A stretch of DNA of 64,000 nt from Brevibacillus laterosporus (GTDB taxonomy: Bacteria; Bacillota; Bacilli; Brevibacillales; Brevibacillaceae), in the NCBI GenBank assembly GCA_007833815.1, contig CP033464.1, positions 4,396,001 through 4,460,000 of the forward strand, read 5' to 3'. The position numbers and the translations under genes are program-made. The notes below the pieces were generated by a model. It did no database searches and was not told the DNA's origin. It saw only the letters and a list, made by a program, of their open reading frames with translations. The stretch's first letter is position 1. Each line of letters opens with the position of its first letter. Positions 51,032 through 59,245 of the stretch are shown here, one piece after another.

Positions 51032-51598
51032 TCACTCCTTTTCTACAGAGATTCTATATAGTAACTTTATCAATGTTTCCATCTCAAAGCTTCTCCAAGG
51101 CTTGCGTCTATCAATAAACGCATTTCTATGATAATTGTAGTAATTGGACTCTAAATGTTTTTGAGCAGCTTCATGTGTAAGGAAAGTTTGAACGTCCTCT
51201 TTTTTCAATGTAGTATCAGCTTTGTACATATCCATGTGAAGATACTCAATCAATTCGTCAATATGATCTTCATCTTCCCAGTCAAATAAACTTTCACCAG
51301 TTACACTGTCTATGTATTCATCATTATTTATAAACTCATCGATTTCTTCTTTATGATTTTCAGTTAAGTATTTTTTTAATTCAGAAATCCTAATGCCATA
51401 CTCTCCATTTTCTGAATCATTATATGTAGTCTCATAGTCACTTTCAAAATCCCGATCTACAATAACTTCTTTGTAGTCAACCAACACATAAAGATTCGGA
51501 GTAGGAACCAGCTCATTTTCTTGCTGAATCTGATAGTCGTTTTGAATTCGTCTCAAAAAATATACTTCATCATTTGTTAGTTCTATCTCAACTTTCAT
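51032..51598 (-). CDS. Unknown acidic protein (188 aa)
   Basis: ATG behind AAGGAAGG. Strongly acidic with DEFINNDEYIDSVTGESLFD and EDEDHIDELIEYLHMDMYKA. The extreme charge suggests a DNA mimic or a protein-partner role, but nothing specific is known. Confidence 0.65.
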   Translation of the reverse strand: MKVEIELTNDEVYFLRRIQNDYQIQQENELVPTPNLYVLVDYKEVIVDRDFESDYETTYNDSENGEYGIRISELKKYLTENHKEEIDEFINNDEYIDSVTGESLFDWEDEDHIDELIEYLHMDMYKADTTLKKEDVQTFLTHEAAQKHLESNYYNYHRNAFIDRRKPWRSFEMETLIKLLYRISVEKE

Positions 51599-51625
51599 TA
51601 GCTACCTTCCTTTAAAATTATGTCT

Positions 51626-52015
51626 CTAACCGATAATCTTTCGATGACTTTCCCCTTTGTATCTCTCACAAATTTTTTCATCTTCCATTCGATCAACAAT
51701 AGTAGCTGATGTGTAATAATCTAATCGAAAAACGTTTTGAACCCAACTAATACTTACACTCCCGTTTTTTCTTGCTTGATTTGCTACCTTTTCAAACATC
51801 TGGTCTGCTCTTTCTTTGATTTCATCTTGATTCAAACACTTGACAACCATGCAATCATTTCTTAATTTGACTGATTCATTTAAATTCATATGCTCTAATT
51901 TCCATCGAAGTGCAGTCTGATCTACTTCGAAATAAACATTACTTTGAATGTGGTCGATTACATCTTCTATGGTTTCAAATTCTTCTACAGTTCCCTCAAT
52001 AATTGTGAGATACAT
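51626..52015 (-). CDS. Protein with FtsK-gamma-like winged helix (129 aa)
   Basis: The C-terminal 60 residues read QMFEKVANQARKNGSVSISW, NVFRLDYYTSATIVDRMEDE, then ICERYKGESHRKIIG. This closely follows the FtsK/SpoIIIE gamma domain (helix, SISxLQRxFRIGYxRAxxxxDxME, G-x-x-x-P/H-R). The N-terminal half is a separate acidic domain (IIEGTVEEFETIEDVIDHIQ). A gamma module without a translocase motor could bind the host's segregation sequences. Confidence 0.7.
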   Translation of the reverse strand: MYLTIIEGTVEEFETIEDVIDHIQSNVYFEVDQTALRWKLEHMNLNESVKLRNDCMVVKCLNQDEIKERADQMFEKVANQARKNGSVSISWVQNVFRLDYYTSATIVDRMEDEKICERYKGESHRKIIG

Positions 52016-52019
52016 TTGG

Positions 52020-53204
52020 TTATCCTCCCCAATTTATTTCACTGTCTTCAATAAACCGTTTATACTCTTCTTCTGGAACTTCTCGAAGAATCTCACATTT
52101 TTCAATTAAAAAAGCTATATCATTATATTCTTTAATGGAACTTGGAAGAGCCAGTGCTTCAAGTAAAACTCTATTCGATCTATCTTTATAAGAGAAATCA
52201 AATACATCTTCAATAAAACCAAAGTAAAGATAATCATTTTTAGGCTGGATCTCGGCTCCTATCGTATATTCAAAATCTTTATCATAATAACTGAAATATC
52301 TTCCATCTTTTTTCTCTACAAATTTATAAAGCTTTTTATCTGCAAAATACTCTCCTTTATCTACTTCAATTCCGTTCTCAGGCTTTTTATGTATTTTAGT
52401 TAACGTTCCATCAGATTTGATTTTATAGAATTTATTTTTTAGTTCTATGTATTTAATGGGCGTTTTTGAAATTTGAGTAATAATGTCATCTAAATTAGTG
52501 AATTCAATTTGTACTGGCTTTACAAAATAGCTTTCATGGTGAAATAGACTGCTAATTTGAATAATGGCGTCTTCTAATGAAAATTCTTTTGTTTCATCAA
52601 ACGCCTTATCAAGGTTGATCCCGTACATACCACCCAAATGATTTTTGAGTTCATCATAAGAGTTAATTTCTAGCTTCATGCAAGAAAGCATAATCTTTAG
52701 AAACTCTGTTTTTGATATTTCATATCCTTTATCTTCATATTTTTGTACTCTTAAAGCTGATACCACTGGGTACAATGTATCAGGATTAAAATTTAACTGG
52801 CGCTGTGCATTATGTCTTAAAAAATCTTCATGTAAGATAAATGATTCTGTAGTAAAATCGTAGCAGCCCATGCACACAGTGAAATCAAATGCTTTGAAAA
52901 TTTCTTTTGGTAATTCATACATCCTATCGTGTATTAATTGAATGTGTAGGCTATTCTTCAACAACAAAATAGATTTCTTTGTTAACGAAGCAACATAAGT
53001 ACCAGTTTCATCCCAAAGTGATTCAAGGAAATCAATCATAGATTCTTCATTTCTAAAATAAACATCCAAATCATTAATTTCACGATTGCAAAATAAGCTC
53101 GTGATTGCACCACCTGCAATATAAGCTTTAGTTCTTTTTAATTCCCCAACCAACTCTTTCCCCAGATAATTGTATAATTTACTCTTTTCAAATTTAAACT
53201 CCAA
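52020..53204 (-). CDS. Nucleotidyltransferase-fold protein (394 aa)
   Basis: The head resembles the poly(A)/CCA polymerase palm: AYIAGGAITSLF, then REINDLDVYFRN where the G-G and D-x-D residues form the catalytic pocket. It lacks the rest of the CCA-adding enzyme signature. The C-terminal half is beta-rich and unique. TTG start behind AAGGAG, 18 nt before the CCA enzyme stop. Probable RNA-end modifying partner; substrate unknown. Confidence 0.72.
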   Translation of the reverse strand: MEFKFEKSKLYNYLGKELVGELKRTKAYIAGGAITSLFCNREINDLDVYFRNEESMIDFLESLWDETGTYVASLTKKSILLLKNSLHIQLIHDRMYELPKEIFKAFDFTVCMGCYDFTTESFILHEDFLRHNAQRQLNFNPDTLYPVVSALRVQKYEDKGYEISKTEFLKIMLSCMKLEINSYDELKNHLGGMYGINLDKAFDETKEFSLEDAIIQISSLFHHESYFVKPVQIEFTNLDDIITQISKTPIKYIELKNKFYKIKSDGTLTKIHKKPENGIEVDKGEYFADKKLYKFVEKKDGRYFSYYDKDFEYTIGAEIQPKNDYLYFGFIEDVFDFSYKDRSNRVLLEALALPSSIKEYNDIAFLIEKCEILREVPEEEYKRFIEDSEINWGG

Positions 53205-53221
53205 ATCTACACTCTCCTTTT

Positions 53222-54544
53222 TTATTTTATATAGTTTTTAGCTTTACCTAGCAGTATCGTCTTAGTATTTAATTCTGGTTGATCTAACACTAATTCAAGT
53301 AGTTTATTTAAAACCTCACCAATTTTTCTACCTTTTTCAAATCCAATTTCAATCAAATCATGACCATTAATATCTAAATCTTTTACTGAAAATGGTTGCT
53401 TTTCTTCTAGTATTTCTTTTGTTTTTTGTACAGTTAGTAAAAAAGAATCAAGATGAGCCTCATAATTTTTATGCGTTTTAATATCTGCTTCTTGCAACTT
53501 GAATAAACTGTTTAAATTCTCTACCCCTACTCTTCGAATTAGTTTTTTTATAGCTTTTACTTGATCAATATTTGGTCTACTCATATGCTCATTAACAAGC
53601 ATGCTAACTGTTTTAACCGTTCTAGTGTCAAATTTTAAACGTTGCATAATCTTTTGAGTCAATTCAGCCCCTTCAGATTGATGCCCATAAAAGTGACCAA
53701 TACCCTTCTCGTCAAGAGAAAAAGTGTTTGGTTTTGCTGTGTCATGAAATAATGCTGCAAGTCTAACTTCAAGAAATGGAGGTACATTATCTAACACTTC
53801 CAATGTATGTTCAAAAACACATTTATCATGATATGGGCTGTATTGATCAAAGCCAACACAACTATTCAGCTCTGGGATTATGTATTGAAGTAAAGTAGAT
53901 TTATGGAGAAGTCGTAGTGCGATACTTGGCTTATCTGATTGTAGAATCTTACAAAGCTCTTCACGTTGTCTTTCTATAGATACATTGCTTATTAAATGAC
54001 TACTTGTTTTAATTGCTTCCATTGTATCTATATTAATGTTAAATCCTAATTGACCAGCAAATCGAATAGCTCTAAGCATTCTTAAAGCATCTTCTTTTAA
54101 GCGTTCTAATGGTTTTCCAACCGCTCTAATAAATCCATATTGTAAATCTTCTCTACCGTTAAACGGATCTATATAATTTTCACCATCAAATGCAATTGCA
54201 TTCATTGTAAAATCTCTTCGACTTAAATCTTCTTCAATTGTTTCTGCAAACTCTACTGAATCTGGTCTACGTCCATCTGAGTAATTACCATCTTTACGAT
54301 ATGTAGTTACCTCAATGTTTTCTCCGTCAAGAACCACTGTTACGGTTCCATGTTTGATTCCTGTAGGAATAGTTTTATCAAATAATTGTTGTACTTCCTC
54401 TGGTTTTGCAGAGGTTGAAATATCATAATCCTTTGGTTCTCTATTCAATAGATGATCTCTTACACATCCACCAACTAAATAAGCAGAGTGTCCATTTTCA
54501 TGTAATATATCTAAAACGATTTGTACATTTGATGGGATATTCAC
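53222..54544 (-). CDS. cca: CCA tRNA nucleotidyltransferase (CCA-adding enzyme) with HD domain
   Basis: Adds or repairs the 3'-CCA end of tRNAs. Palm motif YLVGGCVRDHLLNREPKDYD (G-G, D-x-D), RRDFTMNAIAFDG (motif B/C), EDALRMLRAIRFAGQLGF (nucleotide-binding EDxxR helix), then an HD domain (RLAALFHDTAKP with KCVFEHTLEVLDN before it and MLVNEHMSRP after it). 440 aa, close to class II bacterial enzymes with an HD. GTG start behind GGAGGG; ATG of the next gene overlaps. Rare in phages; here it is flanked by two other nucleotidyltransferases. Confidence 0.93.
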   Translation of the reverse strand: MNIPSNVQIVLDILHENGHSAYLVGGCVRDHLLNREPKDYDISTSAKPEEVQQLFDKTIPTGIKHGTVTVVLDGENIEVTTYRKDGNYSDGRRPDSVEFAETIEEDLSRRDFTMNAIAFDGENYIDPFNGREDLQYGFIRAVGKPLERLKEDALRMLRAIRFAGQLGFNINIDTMEAIKTSSHLISNVSIERQREELCKILQSDKPSIALRLLHKSTLLQYIIPELNSCVGFDQYSPYHDKCVFEHTLEVLDNVPPFLEVRLAALFHDTAKPNTFSLDEKGIGHFYGHQSEGAELTQKIMQRLKFDTRTVKTVSMLVNEHMSRPNIDQVKAIKKLIRRVGVENLNSLFKLQEADIKTHKNYEAHLDSFLLTVQKTKEILEEKQPFSVKDLDINGHDLIEIGFEKGRKIGEVLNKLLELVLDQPELNTKTILLGKAKNYIK

Positions 54545-55266
54545 TTATTGCCCTCCCACTTTAGTGAGCGTATATGTGCATCTACTAACCAACTATTAAT
54601 CTTATCGAAATTAGGTTGACTTGGAATCTTAGAATTTACATATGCAAGATCAAGTAACTGTTTAAGATGTTTGTACTCATCCTCAATATCGCTTAATGTA
54701 TACTTGCCATTTCTAATTTCCATCAGATATTTATTATCATGTCGCAATACATGTACTTCGCCTTCAGTAAGAATTTCAATCCCCATGTGCAACAGTCTAA
54801 TTAAATGCATTGCATTTTTTGTATCATAACCATATTTCTCAATTAATGCAGCACGTTTTCCTGTAGCATTTTTCTCTACTTTAGTCATCCTTTGTAGTTG
54901 AGAAATTGCGTACCCACCATAGGTTTTATATGCTTGCTTACTGATAAACTCTTTTCTAATTTCACGTAACTCTTTCCCAAATTCATTAATGAATACCACA
55001 TGATTATTAGCTACAAAAAGAGTATCCAATATGTTTGGATTGTTTTGTAAAGCAAGCTGAACGAACTTCTGTAGTGAATATGTTACATCGTCTAGTTCAC
55101 CTAACTCTCTTTTCTCTTTCGTTTCAAATGTATGTAAACCTAGAAGTATATTCTTATCTGGTATGCAAATACCACGAAAATCTTCATCGCTGTCTTTTGT
55201 ATTTGTTCCATAGCTTATTGACCCAGCATAGACTTTTAATATTAATCTCTTTTCCCAATCACTCAT
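54541..55266 (-). CDS. RlaP-like nucleotidyltransferase (RNA repair family)
   Basis: Pol-beta-fold protein of the RlaP/PF10127 type: YAGSISYGTNTKDSDEDFRG (G-S and D-x-D metal residues), then IPDKNILLG, LALQNNPNILDTLFV, and a helical C-domain with AMHLIRLLHMGIEIL. Relatives are encoded with RNA ligase or other RNA repair genes. Stop overlaps the CCA enzyme start by 4 nt, so the two are coupled. ATG with moderate SD. Confidence 0.82.
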   Translation of the reverse strand: MSDWEKRLILKVYAGSISYGTNTKDSDEDFRGICIPDKNILLGLHTFETKEKRELGELDDVTYSLQKFVQLALQNNPNILDTLFVANNHVVFINEFGKELREIRKEFISKQAYKTYGGYAISQLQRMTKVEKNATGKRAALIEKYGYDTKNAMHLIRLLHMGIEILTEGEVHVLRHDNKYLMEIRNGKYTLSDIEDEYKHLKQLLDLAYVNSKIPSQPNFDKINSWLVDAHIRSLKWEGNK

Positions 55267-55300
55267 TTTATCAGCCTCATTTCCCTATAAAATTCATGTT

Positions 55301-55501
55301 TTATTTGTTATCTACAACAATCCATGTTCCGTCTTCTAATAACGCCTCTACCATTGTTACAGGATAGGGCACTTCATCTCTTCCTCTTTCACATTCCCAA
55401 GAAATCATATAGTTTTCTTCATTCAATCTTTTAGCAACATAAGTAATGCCATCTGCTGATTTTGTCTTTTCTTTATTGAGTTTAAATTGAAAATTGTCCA
55501 C
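55301..55501 (-). CDS. Unknown small protein (66 aa)
   Basis: GTG behind GGGAG. KTKSADGITYVAKRLNEENY, then VEALLEDGTWIVVDN. Small alpha/beta. Unknown. Confidence 0.55.
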   Translation of the reverse strand: MDNFQFKLNKEKTKSADGITYVAKRLNEENYMISWECERGRDEVPYPVTMVEALLEDGTWIVVDNK

Positions 55502-55513
55502 TTTCTCAACTCC

Positions 55514-55855
55514 CTATGCATGGCTATACTCGCAACAATCTGCTCTGCCAACTTCCCATCCTATGTTACATGTCCAAGCTTCTTTTGGAGATAAATGACT
55601 TGCACTTTCTATACAGTTGGGCAAATTTACACAATGCACTCCATCACGAATGCAAGTATTATAACATCCAAATTTCCACTCAATTTCAAATAAACTTTCA
55701 AGCTGCTCTTTAAGTATCTGAATTTTTTTATGCCTTAGGTAGAAGTAAACTTGATCTGACTCATTATAAAGATTATCTGAATAGATTGTCTTACGATCCC
55801 CTATCTTAACTTTGTATTCCTTTTCGTACCCCGTGCCTTTAAATGGCTCTAACAT
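55514..55855 (-). CDS. Cys-rich protein (113 aa)
   Basis: Six cysteines in its second half (CYNTCIRDGVHCVNLPNC, WTCNIGW, DCCEYSHA). Likely one or two metal sites. ATG with no clear SD. Not recognised. Confidence 0.6.
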   Translation of the reverse strand: MLEPFKGTGYEKEYKVKIGDRKTIYSDNLYNESDQVYFYLRHKKIQILKEQLESLFEIEWKFGCYNTCIRDGVHCVNLPNCIESASHLSPKEAWTCNIGWEVGRADCCEYSHA

Positions 55856-55930
55856 TTCAGAAATTTCTTTTTTACATACCCCTACGGCAAATGTATTCAG
55901 TTAACTTCCTCCTTCATTCCCTTTTTTACT

Positions 55931-56146
55931 TCACTCATAATACCCTCTAAGTCTATCCTCAATCTTTCTCATCGCTTCATAGTATGGCTCCCGATCAATG
56001 TTTTGGATCGCTTCATGGCATTGCTTCCAAAGTACAGATAACTCTTTATCCTCAATATGCTTATGACTCAGGTAAGAGCCAACTGCATAACCTAATCCCA
56101 CAGATTGGATAATTTCTGTTACGTCTCGTATGGTATATTTTTTCAT
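55931..56146 (-). CDS. Unknown helical protein (71 aa)
   Basis: Start at the ATG 4-5 nt after AAGGAGG. IIQSVGLGYAVGSYLSHKHI and an amphipathic C-terminus. Unknown. Confidence 0.6.
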   Translation of the reverse strand: MKKYTIRDVTEIIQSVGLGYAVGSYLSHKHIEDKELSVLWKQCHEAIQNIDREPYYEAMRKIEDRLRGYYE

Positions 56147-56171
56147 CTCATCCTCCTTCATTAAACAACTT

Positions 56172-56798
56172 TTAAAAGTTAATGCATATCACTTCAGCGT
56201 CATCTTCACCATTGAATCTACCTAACACATAATCTGGTCTTCGTTGATTTGATTGAGGGCAAACAGCTAAAATTCTCCAACCTTGATTCAATATTACTTG
56301 TAGTTCTTCGGTACATTTATCAACTGCATAGCCCATCTGATTAATATTCAACAACCCAAGGTTCCCAATGTGTACATCGCACTTTTGATTAAACTCAATT
56401 TTTTTATCAAATGACTGCAATGCTTTTTGAAACTTATCTTGTACCTCTTGCATTTGCTTCAGCATATTAGCTACAGCACTATTTGATGCTTGGACTGTGC
56501 CTCTAATTTTAATTATTATCGTTGGAAACTTTTGAATAAAAGATTCTACCTCTATTAAATATTCCTTACTTGGTTTCAATTCTACATAATCAGATGTGGT
56601 TACAAATTTCATTTTCCCTTCAGATAGAGCAGCTTCCTCTTCTTTATATGTATGCGACCAACTATAGAATTCTTTTAACTCACCATTTTCCAGCACCAAT
56701 GGTTTACAATCGACCACATCACCAATAAATAATTCAAGCTCTTCCTTTTCTTGAATTTTAATACGATTATCACTATCAAAACTAACTCTCGCAAACAT
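56172..56798 (-). CDS. Unknown protein (208 aa)
   Basis: ATG behind GGAGG. N-terminal beta domain (FIGDVVDCKPLVLENGELKE), a helical middle (MLKQMQEVQDKFQKALQSFD), and a C-terminal domain that includes GWRILAVCPQSNQRRPDYVL, a pattern found in small phage proteins of unknown role. Confidence 0.65.
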   Translation of the reverse strand: MFARVSFDSDNRIKIQEKEELELFIGDVVDCKPLVLENGELKEFYSWSHTYKEEEAALSEGKMKFVTTSDYVELKPSKEYLIEVESFIQKFPTIIIKIRGTVQASNSAVANMLKQMQEVQDKFQKALQSFDKKIEFNQKCDVHIGNLGLLNINQMGYAVDKCTEELQVILNQGWRILAVCPQSNQRRPDYVLGRFNGEDDAEVICINF

Positions 56799-56801
56799 TA
56801 G

Positions 56802-56963
56802 CTATGCCTCCTCGTTTACATCATCAAACCAATCCTTAAACAATTCCCCAAAACTCAATTTGTTGTCCCCAATAAAAGTACCTGGTTCTTCATTGCCGAA
56901 TGTAACCTCTAATCCCAGTTGCTTACCTAACTCAATTGCACGTTGTTTTTCTTCATCAGTCAC
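56802..56963 (-). CDS. Unknown small acidic protein (53 aa)
   Basis: GTG start 9 nt after TTGGAGGG. TDEEKQRAIELGKQLGLEVT; overlaps the upstream stop by 8 nt. Unknown. Confidence 0.55.
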   Translation of the reverse strand: MTDEEKQRAIELGKQLGLEVTFGNEEPGTFIGDNKLSFGELFKDWFDDVNEEA

Positions 56964-57213
56964 AATATTCTTCCCTCCAACTCTTGTCATCAGCAGGATC
57001 TGGTTTGTATTCTGAGGTTAATTCCAACAAAGCTCGATAAAGAACATTAACCTTACCTCTAACAGTGTCTTTACTCTCATCAAAATAATATATGAAATCA
57101 GAAAGTGATTGTTTTGAATCATAGTAACCATCTTGTCCATGTAGTAAATCATATGCAGCTTCTATATGCTCAAAAGCACTTTCAAGTTCTTGTTTTACAT
57201 TTTCGGGTAGCAT
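56956..57213 (-). CDS. Unknown helical protein (85 aa)
   Basis: ATG behind GAGGAG. ELESAFEHIEAAYDLLHGQD, helical and acidic, possibly a small four-helix protein. Its start overlaps the stop region of the upstream gene. Confidence 0.6.
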   Translation of the reverse strand: MLPENVKQELESAFEHIEAAYDLLHGQDGYYDSKQSLSDFIYYFDESKDTVRGKVNVLYRALLELTSEYKPDPADDKSWREEYCD

Positions 57214-57547
57214 TTGCGCACTCCTCAAAAAAGACGTTTTTATTTGTATGTAATCTATAGTTTTTATGCGAAATTCCCTTAAGGATATCTAGTGGTGAGG
57301 TTACATTAATTGTTCCATCTTCATTGATTCGTGTTACTTGTTCTCCCCAGTATTCTTCTTCCTCGTTAGAAATCACTCTGTCACCTATTCTTACCCTTTT
57401 ATTTGTTTCTGGATAATAAAGTTTAATTCCATCAGCAATCCTATGGTCTTCTTCTGATTCTGAAATTATATTGTTAATTATCTTATTTACTGTTTCACTG
57501 TAGCTTGGATCATCTAGAATCTTAACGATTCGCTCTAGGTATTTCAT
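57182..57547 (-). CDS. Unknown protein (121 aa)
   Basis: ATG behind GGAGGG. KRVRIGDRVISNEEEEYWGE then NEDGTINVTSPLDILKGISH suggests a small SH3-like barrel (RIGDxV). Unknown. Confidence 0.6.
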   Translation of the reverse strand: MKYLERIVKILDDPSYSETVNKIINNIISESEEDHRIADGIKLYYPETNKRVRIGDRVISNEEEEYWGEQVTRINEDGTINVTSPLDILKGISHKNYRLHTNKNVFFEECANATRKCKTRT

Positions 57548-57616
57548 TTGAATCCCTCCTATCTGATGAAAGCCAGCTTTTATTAGGTTCTTGCTTTAAT
57601 TATTAAATTTTATTTG

Positions 57617-57832
57617 TCATTGATTTCTTCTAAACTTAAGTTCTACTACTCTCTCTAGAGGATCACGAAGTTGCCAGTTAACCGCCCCCCATAGAAACTT
57701 TCCATTTTCTTGTTTTTGTTTAAGCTCACTTGGAGAAAACCAAATGTCATGATAACTAGAATAAAACCACAATCCTTTTTTCTCTGCTTCATCAAACATT
57801 GGTTTTAGACCTGTTAATATTTCACTTTCCAT
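57617..57832 (-). CDS. Small Trp-rich protein (71 aa)
   Basis: ATG behind AAAGGGGAG. KKGLWFYSSYHDIWFSPSEL and FLWGAVNWQLRDPLERVVEL. Trp-rich protein of a type frequent in Bacillus phages. Unknown. Confidence 0.6.
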   Translation of the reverse strand: MESEILTGLKPMFDEAEKKGLWFYSSYHDIWFSPSELKQKQENGKFLWGAVNWQLRDPLERVVELKFRRNQ

Positions 57833-57864
57833 TTCCCTTTCTCCCCTTTAATAAAAAGTGTCTT

Positions 57865-58053
57865 TCATTTCATGGCTTTATTTTGCTTTAGTTTATCTTT
57901 CATATCTTGAATTTCTTCTTCAAGCATACTGCAATCACTGTACGACTCTTTGAGTTTAATTAACTTTGCTTCCTGTTTTCTAATGCCACACTCATACAGT
58001 GAAACTAAATCTTTTGTTGACATTGGCTCTCCTTCATCCCAAACACTACTCAT
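57865..58053 (-). CDS. Small helical protein (62 aa)
   Basis: Start at the ATG behind AGAGGTAG. MSSVWDEGEPMSTKDLVSLY then a charged coiled helix LIKLKESYSDCSMLEEEIQD. First gene after a copy of the recurrent element, downstream of the lysogeny operon terminator. Confidence 0.6.
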   Translation of the reverse strand: MSSVWDEGEPMSTKDLVSLYECGIRKQEAKLIKLKESYSDCSMLEEEIQDMKDKLKQNKAMK

Positions 58054-58085
58054 TGAATACCTACCTCTTATAAATAAGATATTTA

Positions 58086-58103
58086 AATACATATTTTTAT
58101 TTT
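58086..58103. repeat. Recurrent A/T-rich element, copy D
   Basis: Plus-strand AATACATATTTTTATTTT, identical to copies A and B, in the leader of the first early operon after the repressor gene. Confidence 0.65.
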
Positions 58104-58196
58104 ATATTACATCTTCTTTTCAGACTTGTAAATACCCTTTTAGGAATTAAATAAATTATTTTTGTTTTTATATTCACTTCAACTTCTCAGTCTATG

Positions 58197-58226
58197 GTAT
58201 AAATAAACCCCCAGACATTCTGAGGG
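58197..58226 (-). terminator. Intrinsic terminator of the lysogeny-control operon
   Basis: Stem CCCTCAGA/TCTGGGGG (one G-T pair) with a 3-nt loop followed by TTTATTTAT, 9 nt beyond the repressor-like gene stop. Confidence 0.75.
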
Positions 58227-58234
58227 CTTCGCTC

Positions 58235-59245
58235 TTATTCACCATATAGTTCTTTAATCGTGTCTAGATTTATATACTCTTTAATCCGATTGTAATTATA
58301 ATCATACATATTAGCATAATAAGCTTTGGGTATATTAAATCTTACGCATATTTCTCCGAATTGCTCTTTATCTAAAACTCCATCTCTCTTGTATAACTCA
58401 TAGCCCATATAGATCATACCTGATCTCATTATTTTTAAAGCAGTAAAGTTATGGATTCCAAAATACTCACCCAATGCAGTTAAACGTCTTGAAACAACAT
58501 GCTTACCTACTGCATCAGTATTGACGACTCTAGTCTTAGCTGGCTTCAATACATAGCCTGTTTCCACTAGATCGATACCTTCTCTTATATTACGTGATGT
58601 ATCTGGTAGTTCATTCCCATTATTTTTAAGGTATTCTGCTTCATGATGAGCAGCTTTTAAAAGCTCAATTAATTTATCAGAGACAATCAATTCTCTTTTA
58701 GAGCTATCTATATCAGTTAGCAAAACACTATTATTATTTACGTCTACCTCGTGCCATTTTAGATTTCTTATTTCACAGTTTTCTTTTCCTGCAAAACCCT
58801 CAAACAAAGCCAATGGAATAACAGCATCTTGACGATTTACTGCAAATTGAACAATTTCCTCAATTGTTTTTTTAGAAAAATACTGTTTTGCACTTTCATC
58901 AATAAATTGTCTCGCATATCCCTCGATGCTTTTAACCATCACTAATGGATTAATATTATTTTCTCTATGCCCATTTTCTATTATCCAGTTTAGATAGCTC
59001 TTAACAATGCTTATATTCGTTTGACTAGACCATATACTAGAAGGATTTAAATGGGTAAATAAATCCTCCAAGTCACCAACATTAAAACTACCCAAGTCTT
59101 TTCCTTTTTCTTCTTCAATGTCCTTACTTGCTTTCAGAATCCTAGAATATGTGTCGCATGTTCTAGGATTGTTTGAATACTCTTCCAAAAAAGCATATTT
59201 TAAGGCTTCGTTATAATAGCCATCCTCATACCGTAAATTAGACAT
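58235..59245 (-). CDS. Degenerate tyrosine-recombinase-like protein, MrpR/YopR-like repressor
   Basis: Core-binding domain (residues about 10-110: PRTCDTYSRILKASKDIEEE) plus a catalytic-like domain. The canonical catalytic Arg position reads GKENCEIRNLKWHEVDV (Lys in place of Arg in the GLR motif). The HxxR region reads HNFTALKIMRSGMIYMG, without the usual HDLRH. This looks like a recombinase fold without a full active site. In SPbeta the gene at this place (last after the arbitrium cluster and a YopQ-like gene) is the master repressor MrpR, with exactly this property. Start overlaps the upstream stop by 8 nt. Repressor role is by analogy. Confidence 0.8.
   Translation of the reverse strand: MSNLRYEDGYYNEALKYAFLEEYSNNPRTCDTYSRILKASKDIEEEKGKDLGSFNVGDLEDLFTHLNPSSIWSSQTNISIVKSYLNWIIENGHRENNINPLVMVKSIEGYARQFIDESAKQYFSKKTIEEIVQFAVNRQDAVIPLALFEGFAGKENCEIRNLKWHEVDVNNNSVLLTDIDSSKRELIVSDKLIELLKAAHHEAEYLKNNGNELPDTSRNIREGIDLVETGYVLKPAKTRVVNTDAVGKHVVSRRLTALGEYFGIHNFTALKIMRSGMIYMGYELYKRDGVLDKEQFGEICVRFNIPKAYYANMYDYNYNRIKEYINLDTIKELYGE

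Noticed and set aside
58235..59245. Call as a functional phage integrase
   Set aside because: The catalytic Arg and HxxRH residues are missing, and the gene lies at the end of the arbitrium operon where SPbeta has its repressor.
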